A stretch of DNA of 32,166 nt from Symbiodinium natans (GCA_905221605.1 CAJNDS010002753.1:260001-292166); one strand, 5' to 3'. Shown: positions 10,286-19,236, counted from the stretch's first letter. The notes: a model not told the origin generated them from the sequence alone. Numbers and translations are program-made.

Positions 10286-10730
10286 GTCTCGCCCGTGTCG
10301 GCGTCCAGTCCTGTGGTCCGTGTGGGGTCTGTTTGGTCGAGAGACAGCCACTGAGAGTAGCAGAAAACGCCATAGGGCACGAGCGGGCTTTAAACGGTCT
10401 TTACGAGGGAAACAGATCTGGGTGGGTCATGGGGGGGGGGTGTGTCCATACATATATAATCTATATATTCACCTGGACCCCCACACAATGCGAACAACTT
10501 ATGATTGATGCTTGACAATCACTGAGGTGATATGTCAAAAGTTCTACATTTTGCTCAAGCCCGGTTTGGGCACAGAGGCCGCAGGCAGCAATCATGACGA
10601 GATCTCCTGCAGCGTAATTATGCACATCGCCATGCTTTAGGGTTTAGGGTTTAGGGTTTAGGGACAGAACCTCACCTGTTTTTGTTTTGTTTTTTTCTTC
10701 TTGGGGCCTTGGCTACATGTCGGAAGCGCA
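10286..10730. other. Spacer upstream of the ankyrin gene
   Basis: Mostly unique sequence of moderate GC, with a short CATATATAATCTATATATTC stretch near 10450 and three to four TTTAGGG units at about 10636-10661. A pyrimidine-rich stretch (about 10678-10703) precedes the first proposed exon, so an upstream exon or a trans-splicing acceptor could lie here. I see no spliced-leader sequence and no recognised promoter. Confidence 0.5.
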
Positions 10731-13700
10731 ATGTGCTGCCGAACAGCTCGGACTGCGCTGGCGAGGCATGCTTCCATCCTGGAGGACGACAGGAATGATG
10801 CTTGATAGCCCAGTGGTACCCCTTTTTTCCTTTTTTTGATTCAACCTTTTTAAAGTTTAGGGTTTAGGTTTAGGTAGCCCAGTGGTACCCCTTTTCCCCT
10901 GTTTTTTTGATTCAAGGGTTAGGTTTAGGTAGCCCAGTGGTACCCTTTTCCTTTTTTTGATTCAAGGGTTAGGTTTAGGTAGCCCAGTGGTACCTTTTCC
11001 TTTTTTTGATTCAAGGTTCCCTTTCTAAAGTTTAAGGTAGCCCTGTGGTACCCTTTTCCCTTTTTTTGATTCAAGGGTCCCTTCGGTTTAGGTAGCCCAG
11101 TGGTACGTGCCCTTTTCCCTTTTTTTGATTCAAGGGTCCCTTCTGAAGTTTGGGGTTTAGGTTTAGGTAGCCCAGTGGTACCCTTTTTCCTTGTTTTTTG
11201 ATTCAAGGGTTAGGTTTAGGTAGCCCAGAGGTGCCCCTTTCCCTTGTTTTTGGATTCAAGGGTCCCTTTCTAAAGTTCAGGGTTTAGGTTTAGGTAGCCC
11301 TGTGGTACCCCTTTTCCCTTTTTTGTGATGCAAGGTTCCCTTGTAGATTTTAACCAACCATAAACGGGTGCCCTTATTGTAATATGGTTGCTGGGGTACC
11401 AAGGATGGGGCTGCTCCGATGCTCTTTCCGATGTACACGATTCCCGCCGATGTGCTGCTGCAGATGACCGAGATCAAGCCTCATGAGGAGCTCCTGGCTA
11501 CTGGGGAGCCCAGTGGTGCCCTTTACTTTGTTTTTTTGGGTTCTCGGTTCCCTTAGAAAGTAACCAACCCCAAAAAAGGGGTGCCCTTGTTGTAATGTGG
11601 TTACTGGGCTACCAAGGCTATGAACCTGCTGACTGCCTTTGACGGTACAAGGGGCAAAGCAGGCCTCGTGTCACACCAGTGGGCTGCCATGCACCATCCG
11701 GATCCAGACTTGAAGCAGATGAGGGTCTTCCAGGGTGCTCTCCGGCATCTTGGTAGCCGGGTTTAGGGTTTAGGTTTAGGGAGCCCAGTGGTGCCCTTTT
11801 CTTTTTTTGTTTTTCAAGGTTCCCTTGTAAGTTAACCAACCAACATAGGGCGCCCTTATTTTTTAAGATGGTTACTGGAGTACCAAGGCATCTGCTGCAG
11901 GACAAGGGGATGGTTCCCCTTGATTGTATCACAGAGACCTTCCTCACATCCGCCAAGGCCATAGCCCTGACACTGGGTACTTCGAGATAATTTTAAATTT
12001 CCCTTCTTATTCCCTTTTAAGGGAACCTATTCATAAATAATTTTCAGAGGGCTTTAAAGCAACACCCAGGACAGCATTCCAGTCCGAGCCGCTGTTTCTC
12101 TGGTACGACTACTTCTCAGTTCCGCAGGCCTGCAACCCAACCAGCCAGGCCAAGGCCATTCAGAGCATCCCAGCTTATGTCGCCGCGTGCACCTTCTTCT
12201 TCGCCCTCGTCCCCTTCATCGAAGACAAGGCGCTGTCGCCGATCAGCTGGTCACACAGGGGCTGGTGCAGGCTTGGTGCCCCCTTGTTAAGAAGTTGTCC
12301 GATCGAAGAGGGGACGTTTCGGGATCAGGCATGCAGCCATTTCAGATCTTTCGAGGGTTTATGGGCTTTATAGGGGATTGAAATCTGGGGCTGTTCCGGA
12401 TTAAGGGAGTTTCAATACAGATCTAGGCCATGCAAGACCCCCTAAACTCCTAAACCTCTTAAAGCCAAGGCTCACAAACGTGCTCAGGTACTGTGGGGTT
12501 TGCGGTATGAAAAACTACTGCATTCGCTCCGTGGGCTCCTTGGGCGCCTGGCTATGGTACCTAAAGAGCCCAATACTCCTTAGTTGAGGCAAATACCCTA
12601 AATTATAAGTGGATCCTGAATATGATTTAAGGAATATTCCTTAATTAAGGGGTATGGGCTCTTTAGGTACCTTTGGCTTTGCGTGTTCACGGGGAACTTT
12701 CAAGGACGATGCCTGTCCAGGTCAGGTGATGAGAGGAATGAAGAATGGGCTTCAAGAGTCCCGAGGCCTCGGGCGTCGATGCCTTCTCCCTGGCAATGAG
12801 AAGAACGGGTTGCAAGCGACATTCTCGTGAGGGCGTGCCATTCGATTGAGGAAGTCCCATCTGAACCCATCTGGGCCCTTTAAGACCAGTCTTCCCCTAA
12901 ACCCTGAACCCTAAACCCTAAACCCTAAACCCTAAACCCGTCTTCCCGCGAAGCCCTCGACCCGAAGCTCTCCTGGCCTTTCCACAAGGGCCCCTAACTC
13001 TCCAAAAAAGTCGAAGCTTCGAGAAACTCCATGAAACCTCAGGGTTTAGGGTTTAGGGTTTCGGTTTTAGGGTTTAGGGTTTAGGGTTTAGGTTTTAGGG
13101 TTTAGGGTTTATTTAGGGTAGAACTCCCATGGAACTCCCTTGGCAGCTATGGCAGGCTTGAGAGAGTTGTGCGGGAAATCTCTGCGGACCACACCTGGAT
13201 CTTGATCAAGAGCAGCACTTCACTGGAAGTGGTCGGCACAGCAGCATCCTTTCCTATCGGACAGGTAGGGGAAGGGGATTTCACGGTCCCTTCAGATGCC
13301 GAGACGCTCGGACCGGTAATCAAAGGTGTGGTCTTGCACAAGCTGCGGTCGTGCTTGAAAGCACGTGACTTCCCTGCCTACCGCCGACACCTCAACCTCC
13401 AGTCTGTCTACTTTAAGGGGTTGACAGTGGAGCCATTGCAGGACTTCATTCCTGGCTTTGATTCGGACTGTAGCCCAGCTTGCCAGAGAGAAGTGGTGGT
13501 TGCGAGGTTCCTGCACCAAAACGGCTTTCACTCCGTGCGCGAGCGCGACTCTGCGGGCTGGGCGCCGCTACACTACGCTGCGCTGGGTGGCAACGCAGAT
13601 CTTGTGGTGGGCCTCCTGCAACAGAAAGCCGCCCTCGACCGGCGAACGACCAAGGGTGAGCCGAAGCTTGGTATTCCGCCTTTGACATCCGCGCTTGAAC

Positions 13701-14410
13701 TGGCCCTGACCTACAGGCATAACGATGCGGTCCGCGTGCTGATTGAGGCCCGTGCTCAGCTCACGGGTTTCCTCTACCCTGCTATGCAGATCGCGGCCCT
13801 CGCGGACAATGCCCAGGGGATTCGCATGCTGTGCGCTGCCGGCGCGGACCCGATTGGCCGTAACTTATTTGGCTTTACTGCTTTGGATTCTGCCTTCATT
13901 CTTGCAGGTGCGGCGGCTCGTGAGGAGCTCCTCACCCAGATGGACTTTGAAGCATCGGTGCTGTCCTGTGCTTTGCTCACTGCCATGCTGTATCGCGGAG
14001 GCACCCCTGAGGCCGTGCAACGTCTCGTTGGCCTTCGCGCTGACATCAACTTCCAGTTTAGTGCCCCTGCAGCCTCTCCGTTTGGCGCGGTTCTCGCGGT
14101 GATGTCTCTCCAGCACAGACTGGGAAGAGTCACGGCACAGACAGAACAGTTCTACCACTACAGCGGCATGACGCCGCTCATGGCAGCCGTTTTCTCGTCG
14201 CAGTACGAAGGAGCGGCTGCTCTGATTGCAGGAGGAGCCAAGCTGGAAATCAGGAACTGTCGCGGCTTCAGGGCCGCCGACTTTGCGAAGAAGCGGTCCT
14301 TGCCGGAATTTTTAGAGCAGGGATTGGTGGGCGACCGCTCCGCGTGCCGAAGGGTCACCGAGATTGCACTTGCGACCGGTGAGGGCGGCATGGTCCAATG
14401 TCCCGTCTGA
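10731..14410 (+). CDS. TIR/HET-like module plus ankyrin repeats, 613-aa, six exons
   Basis: Proposed exons: 10731-10796, 11404-11496, 11617-11744, 11888-11976, 12060-12270 and 13156-14410. They sum to 1842 nt and read without a stop to TGA. Residues 69-75 read GLVSHQW, followed by HPDP at 80-83, LFLWYDYFSVPQ at 137-148, and HRGWCRLERVV from 191. This SHxW...DY...Q...WC..E pattern recalls TIR or HET domains (box 1, then a box 3-like WC..E); the comparison is by pattern only. Ankyrin repeats follow: a clear one at about 327-360 (GWAPLHYAALGGNADLVVGLL), weaker ones to about 450, and another near 528-576 (GMTPLMAAVFSSQYEGAAAL). Introns 1-3 are introners. The start is uncertain: the ATG at 10731 is the first in frame, but another exon could precede it. 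Likely a cytosolic signalling or scaffold protein, by inference. Confidence 0.8.
10797..11403 (+). mobile_element. Introner in intron 1, with internal tandem expansion (GA-AG)
   Basis: The intron begins at the duplication GATG (10797-10800), then the element starts CTTGATAGCCCAGTGGTACC and ends GGGGTACCAAG at 11403. GATG recurs as the first bases of exon 2 (11404-11407). The 5' half of the element, TAGCCCAGTGGTACCC plus a T-run and GATTCAAGGG, is present about nine times (starts near 10807, 10878, 10931, 10981, 11040, 11091, 11167, 11221, 11298), with AGGTTTAGG-type telomere-like junctions. There is only one 3' half. The donor would be GA, a non-canonical site known in dinoflagellates. Confidence 0.75.
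11497..11616 (+). mobile_element. Introner forming intron 2 (GC-AG)
   Basis: Duplication GCTA at 11497-11500 and again at 11617-11620. The element CTGGGGAGCCCAGTGG...TTACTGGGCTACCAAG lies between. Removing 11497-11616 keeps the reading frame in phase 0 (..EELL then AMNLL..). Internal pairs such as GGTGCCC and GGGGTGCCC allow a further inner stem. The donor would be GC. Confidence 0.8.
11745..11887 (+). mobile_element. Introner forming intron 3, with telomere-like insert in its 5' end (GC-AG)
   Basis: Duplication GCAT at 11745-11748 and 11888-11891. The element starts CTTGGTAGCC, is interrupted by GGGTTTAGGGTTTAGGTTTA, then resumes GGGAGCCCAGTGGTGCCC and ends TTACTGGAGTACCAAG. Splicing 11745-11887 out joins ..GALR to HLLQDK.. 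in frame (phase 2). The donor would be GC. Confidence 0.8.
11977..12059 (+). other. Intron 4, conventional GT-AG, 83 bp
   Basis: Begins GTACTTCGAG and ends GCTTTAAAG. It is AT-rich relative to the exons and contains in-frame stops. Its removal joins ..ALTL to ATPRTAFQSEPLFLWYDY in frame. It lacks introner ends. The downstream AG at 12068-12069 would not keep phase with this donor. Confidence 0.6.
12556..12671. mobile_element. Inverted-repeat element family C, intact copy
   Basis: Terminal inverted repeats GGTACCTAAAGAGCCCAATA and the complement of TATGGGCTCTTTAGGTACC bound a 116-bp AT-rich element with inner ATTCCTTAATTAAGG symmetry. There is no coding capacity; it has MITE-like form. Relatives lie at 17080-17188 and 17889-17992, and perhaps 23056-23250. 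Confidence 0.8.
12895..13118. repeat. Opposed telomere-like tracts within intron 5
   Basis: CCCTAAA units (about 12895-12946) are followed roughly 95 bp later by TTTAGGG units (about 13042-13118), forming a large imperfect inverted repeat inside an intron. Confidence 0.85.
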
Positions 14411-14870
14411 AAGTGATATTGGGCCGATAGGATGCCGACAGACTTGTTTTGAGTTTCTTTCATATCTCGAAACGTGTATCACAACCTCTTTTTCCATTCT
14501 TAAGGAATCAAGCACTCAAGCATACCGAGACGTGCTCCTTCTTCCGGTGCATTCCCTTGTTGGCGCCCGTGAGCAGAAGTGCGTAGAAGACCCGCGCAAA
14601 GACCCGCAAAGACCGAGAAAGAGCCACTTTGTGTCATGCTTGGGGGGCTAGGCAGTGCTTAAGCGACACAGGGGCTCTTCTTGTGCCACCAAACCCGCAC
14701 GCAGGTGCCCTGGAAGCACTCTTCCTCCGACAGCTGCTGCTGGCAACCTGGCGCGAAGTCAGTACGGTTCAGAGCTTACCTGAAGGCTCTAATGTAGTTC
14801 CTTTTTGGGCTAGTTGTAGAGGACTGCGATGTACGTTTTATAGGGCTTCTGCCTGGCCTAAGCTCGCTGA
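14411..14870. other. 3' flank of the ankyrin gene
   Basis: Mostly unique sequence with no telomere-like motif. Short open frames at about 14364-14651 and 14629-14910 have no recognisable domain and are probably untranslated or intergenic DNA. No polyadenylation signal is evident, which is usual in dinoflagellates. Confidence 0.5.
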
Positions 14871-14874
14871 TATG

Positions 14875-15113
14875 GGCCCTAAACCCGAAACCCTAAACCC
14901 CAAACCCTAGACCCAGAACCCTAAACTCCAAAGTCTGAACCCTAAACCCCGACCACAGAGTCGCAGAGACTCAGAAGGCTCCGGCTCCACATTCGGACCT
15001 CAGGCTACTTCCGAGTTGCGTGCTTTCTCCGGGTTTAGGGTTTAGGGTTTAGGGTCTAGGGTTTAGGGTTTAGGGTTTAGGGTGTAGGGTTTAGGGTTTT
15101 GGGTTTTGGGAGA
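14875..15113. repeat. Telomere-like tracts, CCCTAAA then TTTAGGG
   Basis: Degenerate CCCTAAA units (about 14875-14950), an 80-bp GC-rich segment, then TTTAGGG units (about 15032-15113). Several units are variants (CCCCAAA, GGTGTAGGG). Confidence 0.9.
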
Positions 15114-15199
15114 CACTGGTGAACTTTGGATCCCCCCTGAAAGATTCTCCTGTAAGAGTGCCAAATCGCAGCACAAGGCAACCCCAAACTTGGGATGTT

Positions 15200-15282
15200 C
15201 CCCCCTTCTACTAACAGTCCTTAATCTAGGGATTCTAAGAGGGGGTACTATAATCCCTAGCAAAGACTGTTAGTGTAAGGGG
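15200..15282. mobile_element. Inverted-repeat element family B, copy 1
   Basis: Ends CCCCCTTCTACTAACAGTCC and, inverted, GACTGTTAGTGTAAGGGG. The interior contains GGTACTATAATCCCTA, shared with the copy at 23686 and, less well, with 18615. It is about 83 bp and non-coding. Confidence 0.8.
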
Positions 15283-15289
15283 CAAGCAT

Positions 15290-15693
15290 CGCAACCCTAA
15301 ACCCTAGAGCCCTGAACCCTGAAACCTGGACCCCAACCCCATGGGTAAGCTTCGCAGTTGAAGGAGCCAGTGCAGGCAGCAATGGTTCACAAGCCCTTTG
15401 CAGCCCTAGAAACTAAGCCCTAAACCCTAAACCCTAGACCGTAGACCCTAAACCCTAAACCCTAAACCCTAAACCCTAAACCCTAAACCCTGGCTCTGCC
15501 AGGTCGAGGAGAGGCTGGGGAAGAGGCTACCCTGGGTGGGTTTTGGGGCTTATCATAGCGTTTTTCGACCTCAAGCTGCGGTCTTCTCAGCTTAGGGTTC
15601 ATTTTTAGGGGGTTTAGGGTGTAGGGTTTAGGGTTTAGGGTTTAGGGTTTAGGGTTTAGCGTTTAGGGTTTAGGGTTTAGGGTTTAGGGCCCT
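15290..15693. repeat. Telomere-like tracts with GC-rich inserts
   Basis: CCCTAAA units at about 15292-15330 and 15416-15493, then TTTAGGG units at about 15597-15690. Two GC-rich segments (about 15338-15405 and 15492-15590) intervene. They have open frames but no recognised domain. Confidence 0.85.
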
Positions 15694-15910
15694 CAGTTTC
15701 GATATCGAAAAGAAGGAACACCCATTGACACGCAATCCCGGATCCCTCAAGAAGGCAACTCTCATTCTCGGAGCCCCCCCCCGCCCCCCCCCACCAGTTG
15801 GCATCCCTTAAAAAGGCTTGAACAGTCCAGCTGCCTCTCAGAAGTCTTTGAGAGCATGTTTGCAGCCTGACTTCACCACCCCTGCCCCTGCTGCGTACAT
15901 GACTAAACTG
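15694..15910. other. Spacer between telomere-like tracts
   Basis: Unique-looking 215 bp including a C-rich stretch at about 15774-15792. An open frame on the minus strand (15677-15913) has no recognisable features. No gene is called. Confidence 0.4.
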
Positions 15911-16305
15911 CAACCCTAATCCCTAAACCCTAAACCCCAAACCCTAAACCCTAAACCCTAAACCCTAAACCCCAAACCCTAAACCCTAAACCCTAAACCC
16001 CAAACCCTAATACCGACTAGGAGGGCTAGGGTTTAGGGTTTAGGGTTTAGGGTTTAGGGTTTTAGGGTTTTAGGGTTTTAGGGTTTTAGGGTTTTAGGGT
16101 TTTAGGGTTTTAGGGTTTTAGGGTTTTAGGGTTTTAGGGTTTTGGGGTTTTGGGGTTTTGGGGTTTTGGGGTTTTGGGGTTTTGGGGTTTTAGGGTTGTA
16201 GGGTTGTAGGGTTTTAGGGTTTTAGGGTTTTGGGTTTAGGGCTTGGGGTTTAGGGTTTAGGGTTTAGGGTTTGGGGTTTGGGGTTTGGGGTTTAGGGTAG
16301 GTTCA
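15911..16305. repeat. CCCTAAA array facing TTTAGGG/TTTTAGGG/TTTTGGGG array
   Basis: CCCTAAA units (about 15911-16011), a spacer of about 14 bp, then TTTAGGG units that convert to about ten consecutive TTTTAGGG units (16058-16140), six TTTTGGGG units (about 16139-16188), and back to mixed units ending near 16300. The two arms form a large inverted repeat. Confidence 0.95.
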
Positions 16306-16436
16306 AACTTTCTGACACCCCCAAGGTGAACCGTGAACCCTTGCACCGCCCTTTCCAAAAACTCAGCCCTAAACTGGCCCTAAATTCCGAAACCTACATC
16401 CCCCAACCCAAACCCCCCTAAATCCCAAACCCAAAC

Positions 16437-16490
16437 CCCTAGCCCTAAACCCTAAACCCTAAACCCTAAACCCTGAACCTAATTGCCCGC
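16437..16490. repeat. CCCTAAA tract
   Basis: About six CCCTAAA units. They precede the possible exon at 16494. Confidence 0.9.
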
Positions 16491-16493
16491 CAG

Positions 16494-16575
16494 GTACCTC
16501 CACAGTGGTAGCCCTGCCAAGGCCCTCGTGCAGGCGGAGAAGTCCTTCGGCGTAGCCGCCGAGGTGTCCCTGTGG
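16494..16575 (+). CDS. Possible isolated exon
   Basis: A CAG (16491-16493) precedes an open segment reading YLHSGSPAKALVQAEKSFGV and on to AAEVSLW, after which TTTAGGG units resume. The composition looks coding, but the segment is short, has no partner exon I can join with confidence, and matches no family I recognise. Confidence 0.25.
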
Positions 16576-16741
16576 GGTTCAGGGTTTAGGGTTTAGGTTT
16601 GTGGTTTTGGGTTTAGGGTTAGGGATTTGCGACTTTGCGTGTGGGGCTTTGGAGAATGGGCCCCTAAAACCAACTCCGGCATCATGACTTTGAAAAACCA
16701 GAATTCCAAGGCTTAGGGTTCAGAACCCTACAACTGCGGTT

Positions 16742-16964
16742 AAGGGTTTAGGGTTTAGGGTTTAGGGTTTAGGGTTTAGGGTTTAGGGTTTAGGGTTTAG
16801 GGTTTAGGGTTTAGGGTTTAGGGTTTAGGGTTTAAGGTTAGGGTTTAGGGTTTAGGGTTTAGGGTTTAGGGTTTAGGGTTTAGGGTTTAGGGTTTAGGGT
16901 TTAGGGTTTAGGGTTTAGGGTTTAGGGTTTAGGGTTTAGGGTTTAGGGTTTAGGGTTTAGGGCC
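16742..16964 (+). repeat. Longest TTTAGGG array (about 31 units)
   Basis: Almost perfect TTTAGGG repetition over 220 bp, with one TTTAAGG-type slip near 16832. It is internal to the window and flanked by unrelated DNA on both sides, so it is not a chromosome end here. Confidence 0.97.
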
Positions 16965-17079
16965 CTACATGCCCCCTTTCTTCGGGGCGCGAAGAGGGCC
17001 TTGTTTTGGCGAGGAAACGTACGGGCCAACCCCGTTCCCCAACTTTCAGCCCGGGATCTTAAGAGGGGCCTAGGACCCG

Positions 17080-17188
17080 TTGGCCCAAAGAGCCCAATAC
17101 CCCTTAAGTAAGGAATGTACTGATATATACCTTAGATCATATGATGGATCCCAAAATATAAGATAAGGTAAAGTCCTTATTGAAGGGG
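17080..17188. mobile_element. Family C element, copy with lost right end
   Basis: Left end TTGGCCCAAAGAGCCCAATA matches the copies at 12556 and 17889. The interior has TAAGGAATGTA and GATGGATCC as in the copy at 12556. The right GGGCTCTTT terminus is missing, and a CCCTAAA array starts where it should be. Confidence 0.7.
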
Positions 17189-17464
17189 AAGCCCTAAACC
17201 CTAAACCCTAAACCCTAAACCCTAAACCCTAAACCCTAAACCCTAAACCCTAAACCCTAAACCCTAAACCCTAAACCCCTGTTGAGGGTTCGGTCTGAGG
17301 GTTCCACCTGCGGGGCTTTTCCCCAAAGGCGGGTGCCCCGAACCCCCCCAGCAGCCCCATCCCCCCCTTCATTAAGGAATACACCCTAAACCCTAAACCC
17401 TAAACCCTAAACCCTAAACCCTAAACCCTAAACCCTAAACCCTAAACCCTAAACCCTAAACCCG
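17189..17464. repeat. Two CCCTAAA arrays
   Basis: About twelve CCCTAAA units at 17190-17277 and about eleven at 17384-17463, separated by a roughly 105-bp GC-rich segment. They face the TTTAGGG array that ends at 16964. Confidence 0.95.
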
Positions 17465-17888
17465 ACCTCTTCCTGGTCCGCTGCGGAGAGTGGAGGGCTT
17501 GGGTTTTTTTTTGGCGTAGGGCTTTGGGAGTTTTAGGGTTTACCCGTTTAGGGTTGAGGGCGTTTGTGGATTTATGGTTTGGGTGCTAGCAGGACTTAAT
17601 GCGGCCGAACAGCACCTGGAGCTTCACGCACGGGGGCCCAAGCAGTACATGTCGGGAACTTATATCCGAGGACTCAGATTAGGCCCTTGTTCCCTTTCTT
17701 AGGGCTTAGGTTCCCTTATACGCCCCTTTAGACCAAAAGGGCACCTTTTTATTCCTAGGTGCCCCTGGGTCTAGTATATCTCGGGTATTTTCCCTTCAAC
17801 GGCCTTCCTAGAGAACCTCAACCCTAAACCCCAAACCCAAGTGGGGGCCTTGGGCACATGTGTTCTCGACCCCAGAAGCCCTAAAACA
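17465..17888. other. Spacer with short telomere-like motifs
   Basis: GC-rich sequence with isolated TTTAGGG-type motifs and a stretch (about 17690-17810) with repeated TTCCCTT and AGGTGCCC-like words in opposed orientation, perhaps a decayed element. Short open frames, for example QDLMRPNSTWSF near 17593, are not supported as a gene. Confidence 0.4.
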
Positions 17889-17992
17889 GGTGCCCAAAGA
17901 GCCCAATATGCCTTAAATAAGGAATATACCAAAGTAAATCGTACTAAGGCCTATTCCTTAACTACAGGATATTGGGCTCTCTAAACCTGCAC
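17889..17992. mobile_element. Family C element, intact diverged copy
   Basis: Ends GGTGCCCAAAGAGCCCAATA and, inverted, ATATTGGGCTCTCTAAACC plus TGCACC. It is 104 bp with inner TAAGGAATATACC and GGCCTATTCCTTAA symmetry. Non-coding. Confidence 0.75.
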
Positions 17993-18050
17993 CCTTCACT
18001 CCCTGCACTCCCTATGATCCCTACACTCCTACACTCCCTGCACTCCTCAA
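17992..18050. repeat. CCCTGCACT minisatellite
   Basis: Short units of 8-11 bp (CTCCCTGCA, CTCCCTA, CTCCTACA) directly after the family C element. Confidence 0.7.
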
Positions 18051-18065
18051 GCCCGAAACCACGAT

Positions 18066-18368
18066 TGGGTTTAGGGTTTAGGGTTTAGGGTTTAGGGTTT
18101 AGGGTTTAGGGTTTAGGGTTTAGGGTTTGGAGTTTAGGGTTTGGGGTTTAGGGTTTAGGGTTTAGGGTTTAACTTCAGCAGGTCAGCTCAGAAGGCGTTT
18201 GTGACAGAGCTGGCGCAAGAGATGAGGTGCTCCTTCGGTTCGAGCGTATTTAGGGTTTAGGGTTTAGGGTTTAGGGTTAGGGTTTAGGGTTTAGGGTTTA
18301 GGGTTTGGGGTTTAGGGTTTAGGGTTTAGGGTTTAGGGTTTGGGGTTTAGGGTTTAGGGTTTAGGGGG
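18066..18368 (+). repeat. TTTAGGG arrays around a short GC-rich segment
   Basis: TTTAGGG units at about 18066-18171 and 18247-18366, with occasional TTTGGGG variants. The 75-bp segment between them carries the possible exon listed separately. Confidence 0.95.
18176..18248 (+). CDS. Possible isolated exon
   Basis: Between two TTTAGGG arrays, an open segment preceded by CAG reads SAQKAFVTELAQEMRCSFGS. It has coding-like amino acid content, but I recognise no domain and cannot join it to another exon. Confidence 0.22.
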
Positions 18369-18482
18369 GTTTCGGGCCATGAGGCTACAGGCTCCACGAC
18401 TGATTGGCGTTTAAGGTCGATCTTGGGCTCTACTTTCTGGCTCTTTGTAGGGAATTCGGGAACAAGGTTCCCTTTGGGATGG

Positions 18483-18614
18483 GTTTTAGGGTTTAGGGCT
18501 AGGGTTTAGGGTTTAGGGTTAGGGGTTAGGGTTTAGGGTTTAGTGTTTAGGGTTTAGGGTTTAGGGTAGTTTAGGGGTTACTGTTTGCTGTTTAGGGTTT
18601 AGGGTTTAGGGTTT
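18483..18614 (+). repeat. Degenerate TTTAGGG tract
   Basis: Mixed TTTAGGG, TTAGGGG and GTTTAG-type units, interrupted near 18565-18590. It runs into the family B element that follows. Confidence 0.9.
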
Positions 18615-18742
18615 CCCCCTTCAGACTAACAGTCCTTACGTAGCATAAATTTTATAGGAGGTACTATCTAGCATTCCTGAACAGGGATTAGAATGAGAGG
18701 TACTCGTACTGTAATCCCTATTCAGGACTGTTAGAAAAAGGG
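18615..18742. mobile_element. Inverted-repeat element family B, longer copy
   Basis: Ends CCCCCTTCAGACTAACAGTC and, inverted, CAGGACTGTTAGAAAAAGGG. It is about 128 bp; the interior carries two AGGTACT blocks and a TGTAATCCCTATTCAGGA end, longer than the copies at 15200 and 23686. It has TTTAGGG repeats on both sides. Confidence 0.75.
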
Positions 18743-18819
18743 TTTAGTGTTTAGGGTTTAGGGTTTGCTGCAATAGGGCGTTAGGATGCAGCAGAGGCTC
18801 GAATGCCTGGTCAGGTGCG

Positions 18820-19236
18820 ATGAGCAGCTCTGGCCCGATTGTGGAGGGCCATCGAATACTTTCTCCCACCCCACGCCGTCCGAGGCGGCAAAACCACCCA
18901 AACGTATTCATTTTAGGGTTTAGGCCTAAACTCATGACAATCGCTTACTTTCAAAACCTTTCTGTCACCGATGGCCACTTTCAGCAAAAAGAAAGGTTTG
19001 AGGCCAGGTCCCGCTCGTTGGTAGCACGAGCTGATATAGAAATGGAGAGGTTTCTAGAGGGTTTGAGGCAGGGTCAGGGGGGCCAGAGGAGGGGGAGGGG
19101 CCCAGGCGAGGCCGGAAAAGTCAGGAAGGCCAGGAAGACCAGCAGGGCTCGCCGAGCGGGCCAGCAGTATCAACAGCAAGGGCCAGGGCGAGGCAAGGGG
19201 GGGTTCGTGTTGAGAAACCGAACTTGCACTTTTTGA
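18820..19236 (+). other. Low-confidence Arg/Gly-rich open frame
   Basis: A 138-codon frame in GC-rich DNA. Its first third crosses a TTTAGG motif, and its second half is Arg/Gly/Gln-rich low complexity (GQGGQRRGRGPGEAG). Antisense frames of similar length exist in the same DNA, so composition alone may keep it open. No domain is recognised; it could be a decayed exon. Confidence 0.2.

Larger units (their letters stand above)
12271..13155 (+). other. Intron 5, long GC-AG intron with repeats
   Basis: Exon 5 ends ..HRGWC-ag and exon 6 starts g-CTTGAGAGAGTT. The boundaries share the 9-bp direct repeat GCAGGCTTG (12267-12275 and 13152-13160), so the exact cut can slide. Inside lie a complete inverted-repeat element (12556-12671), CCCTAAA units (about 12895-12946) and TTTAGGG units (about 13042-13118). 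A short open frame at 12187-12381 only reads out of exon 5. Confidence 0.65.

Noticed and set aside
16742-16964. A true chromosome end
   Set aside because: Non-telomeric DNA continues on both sides and tracts change orientation repeatedly.
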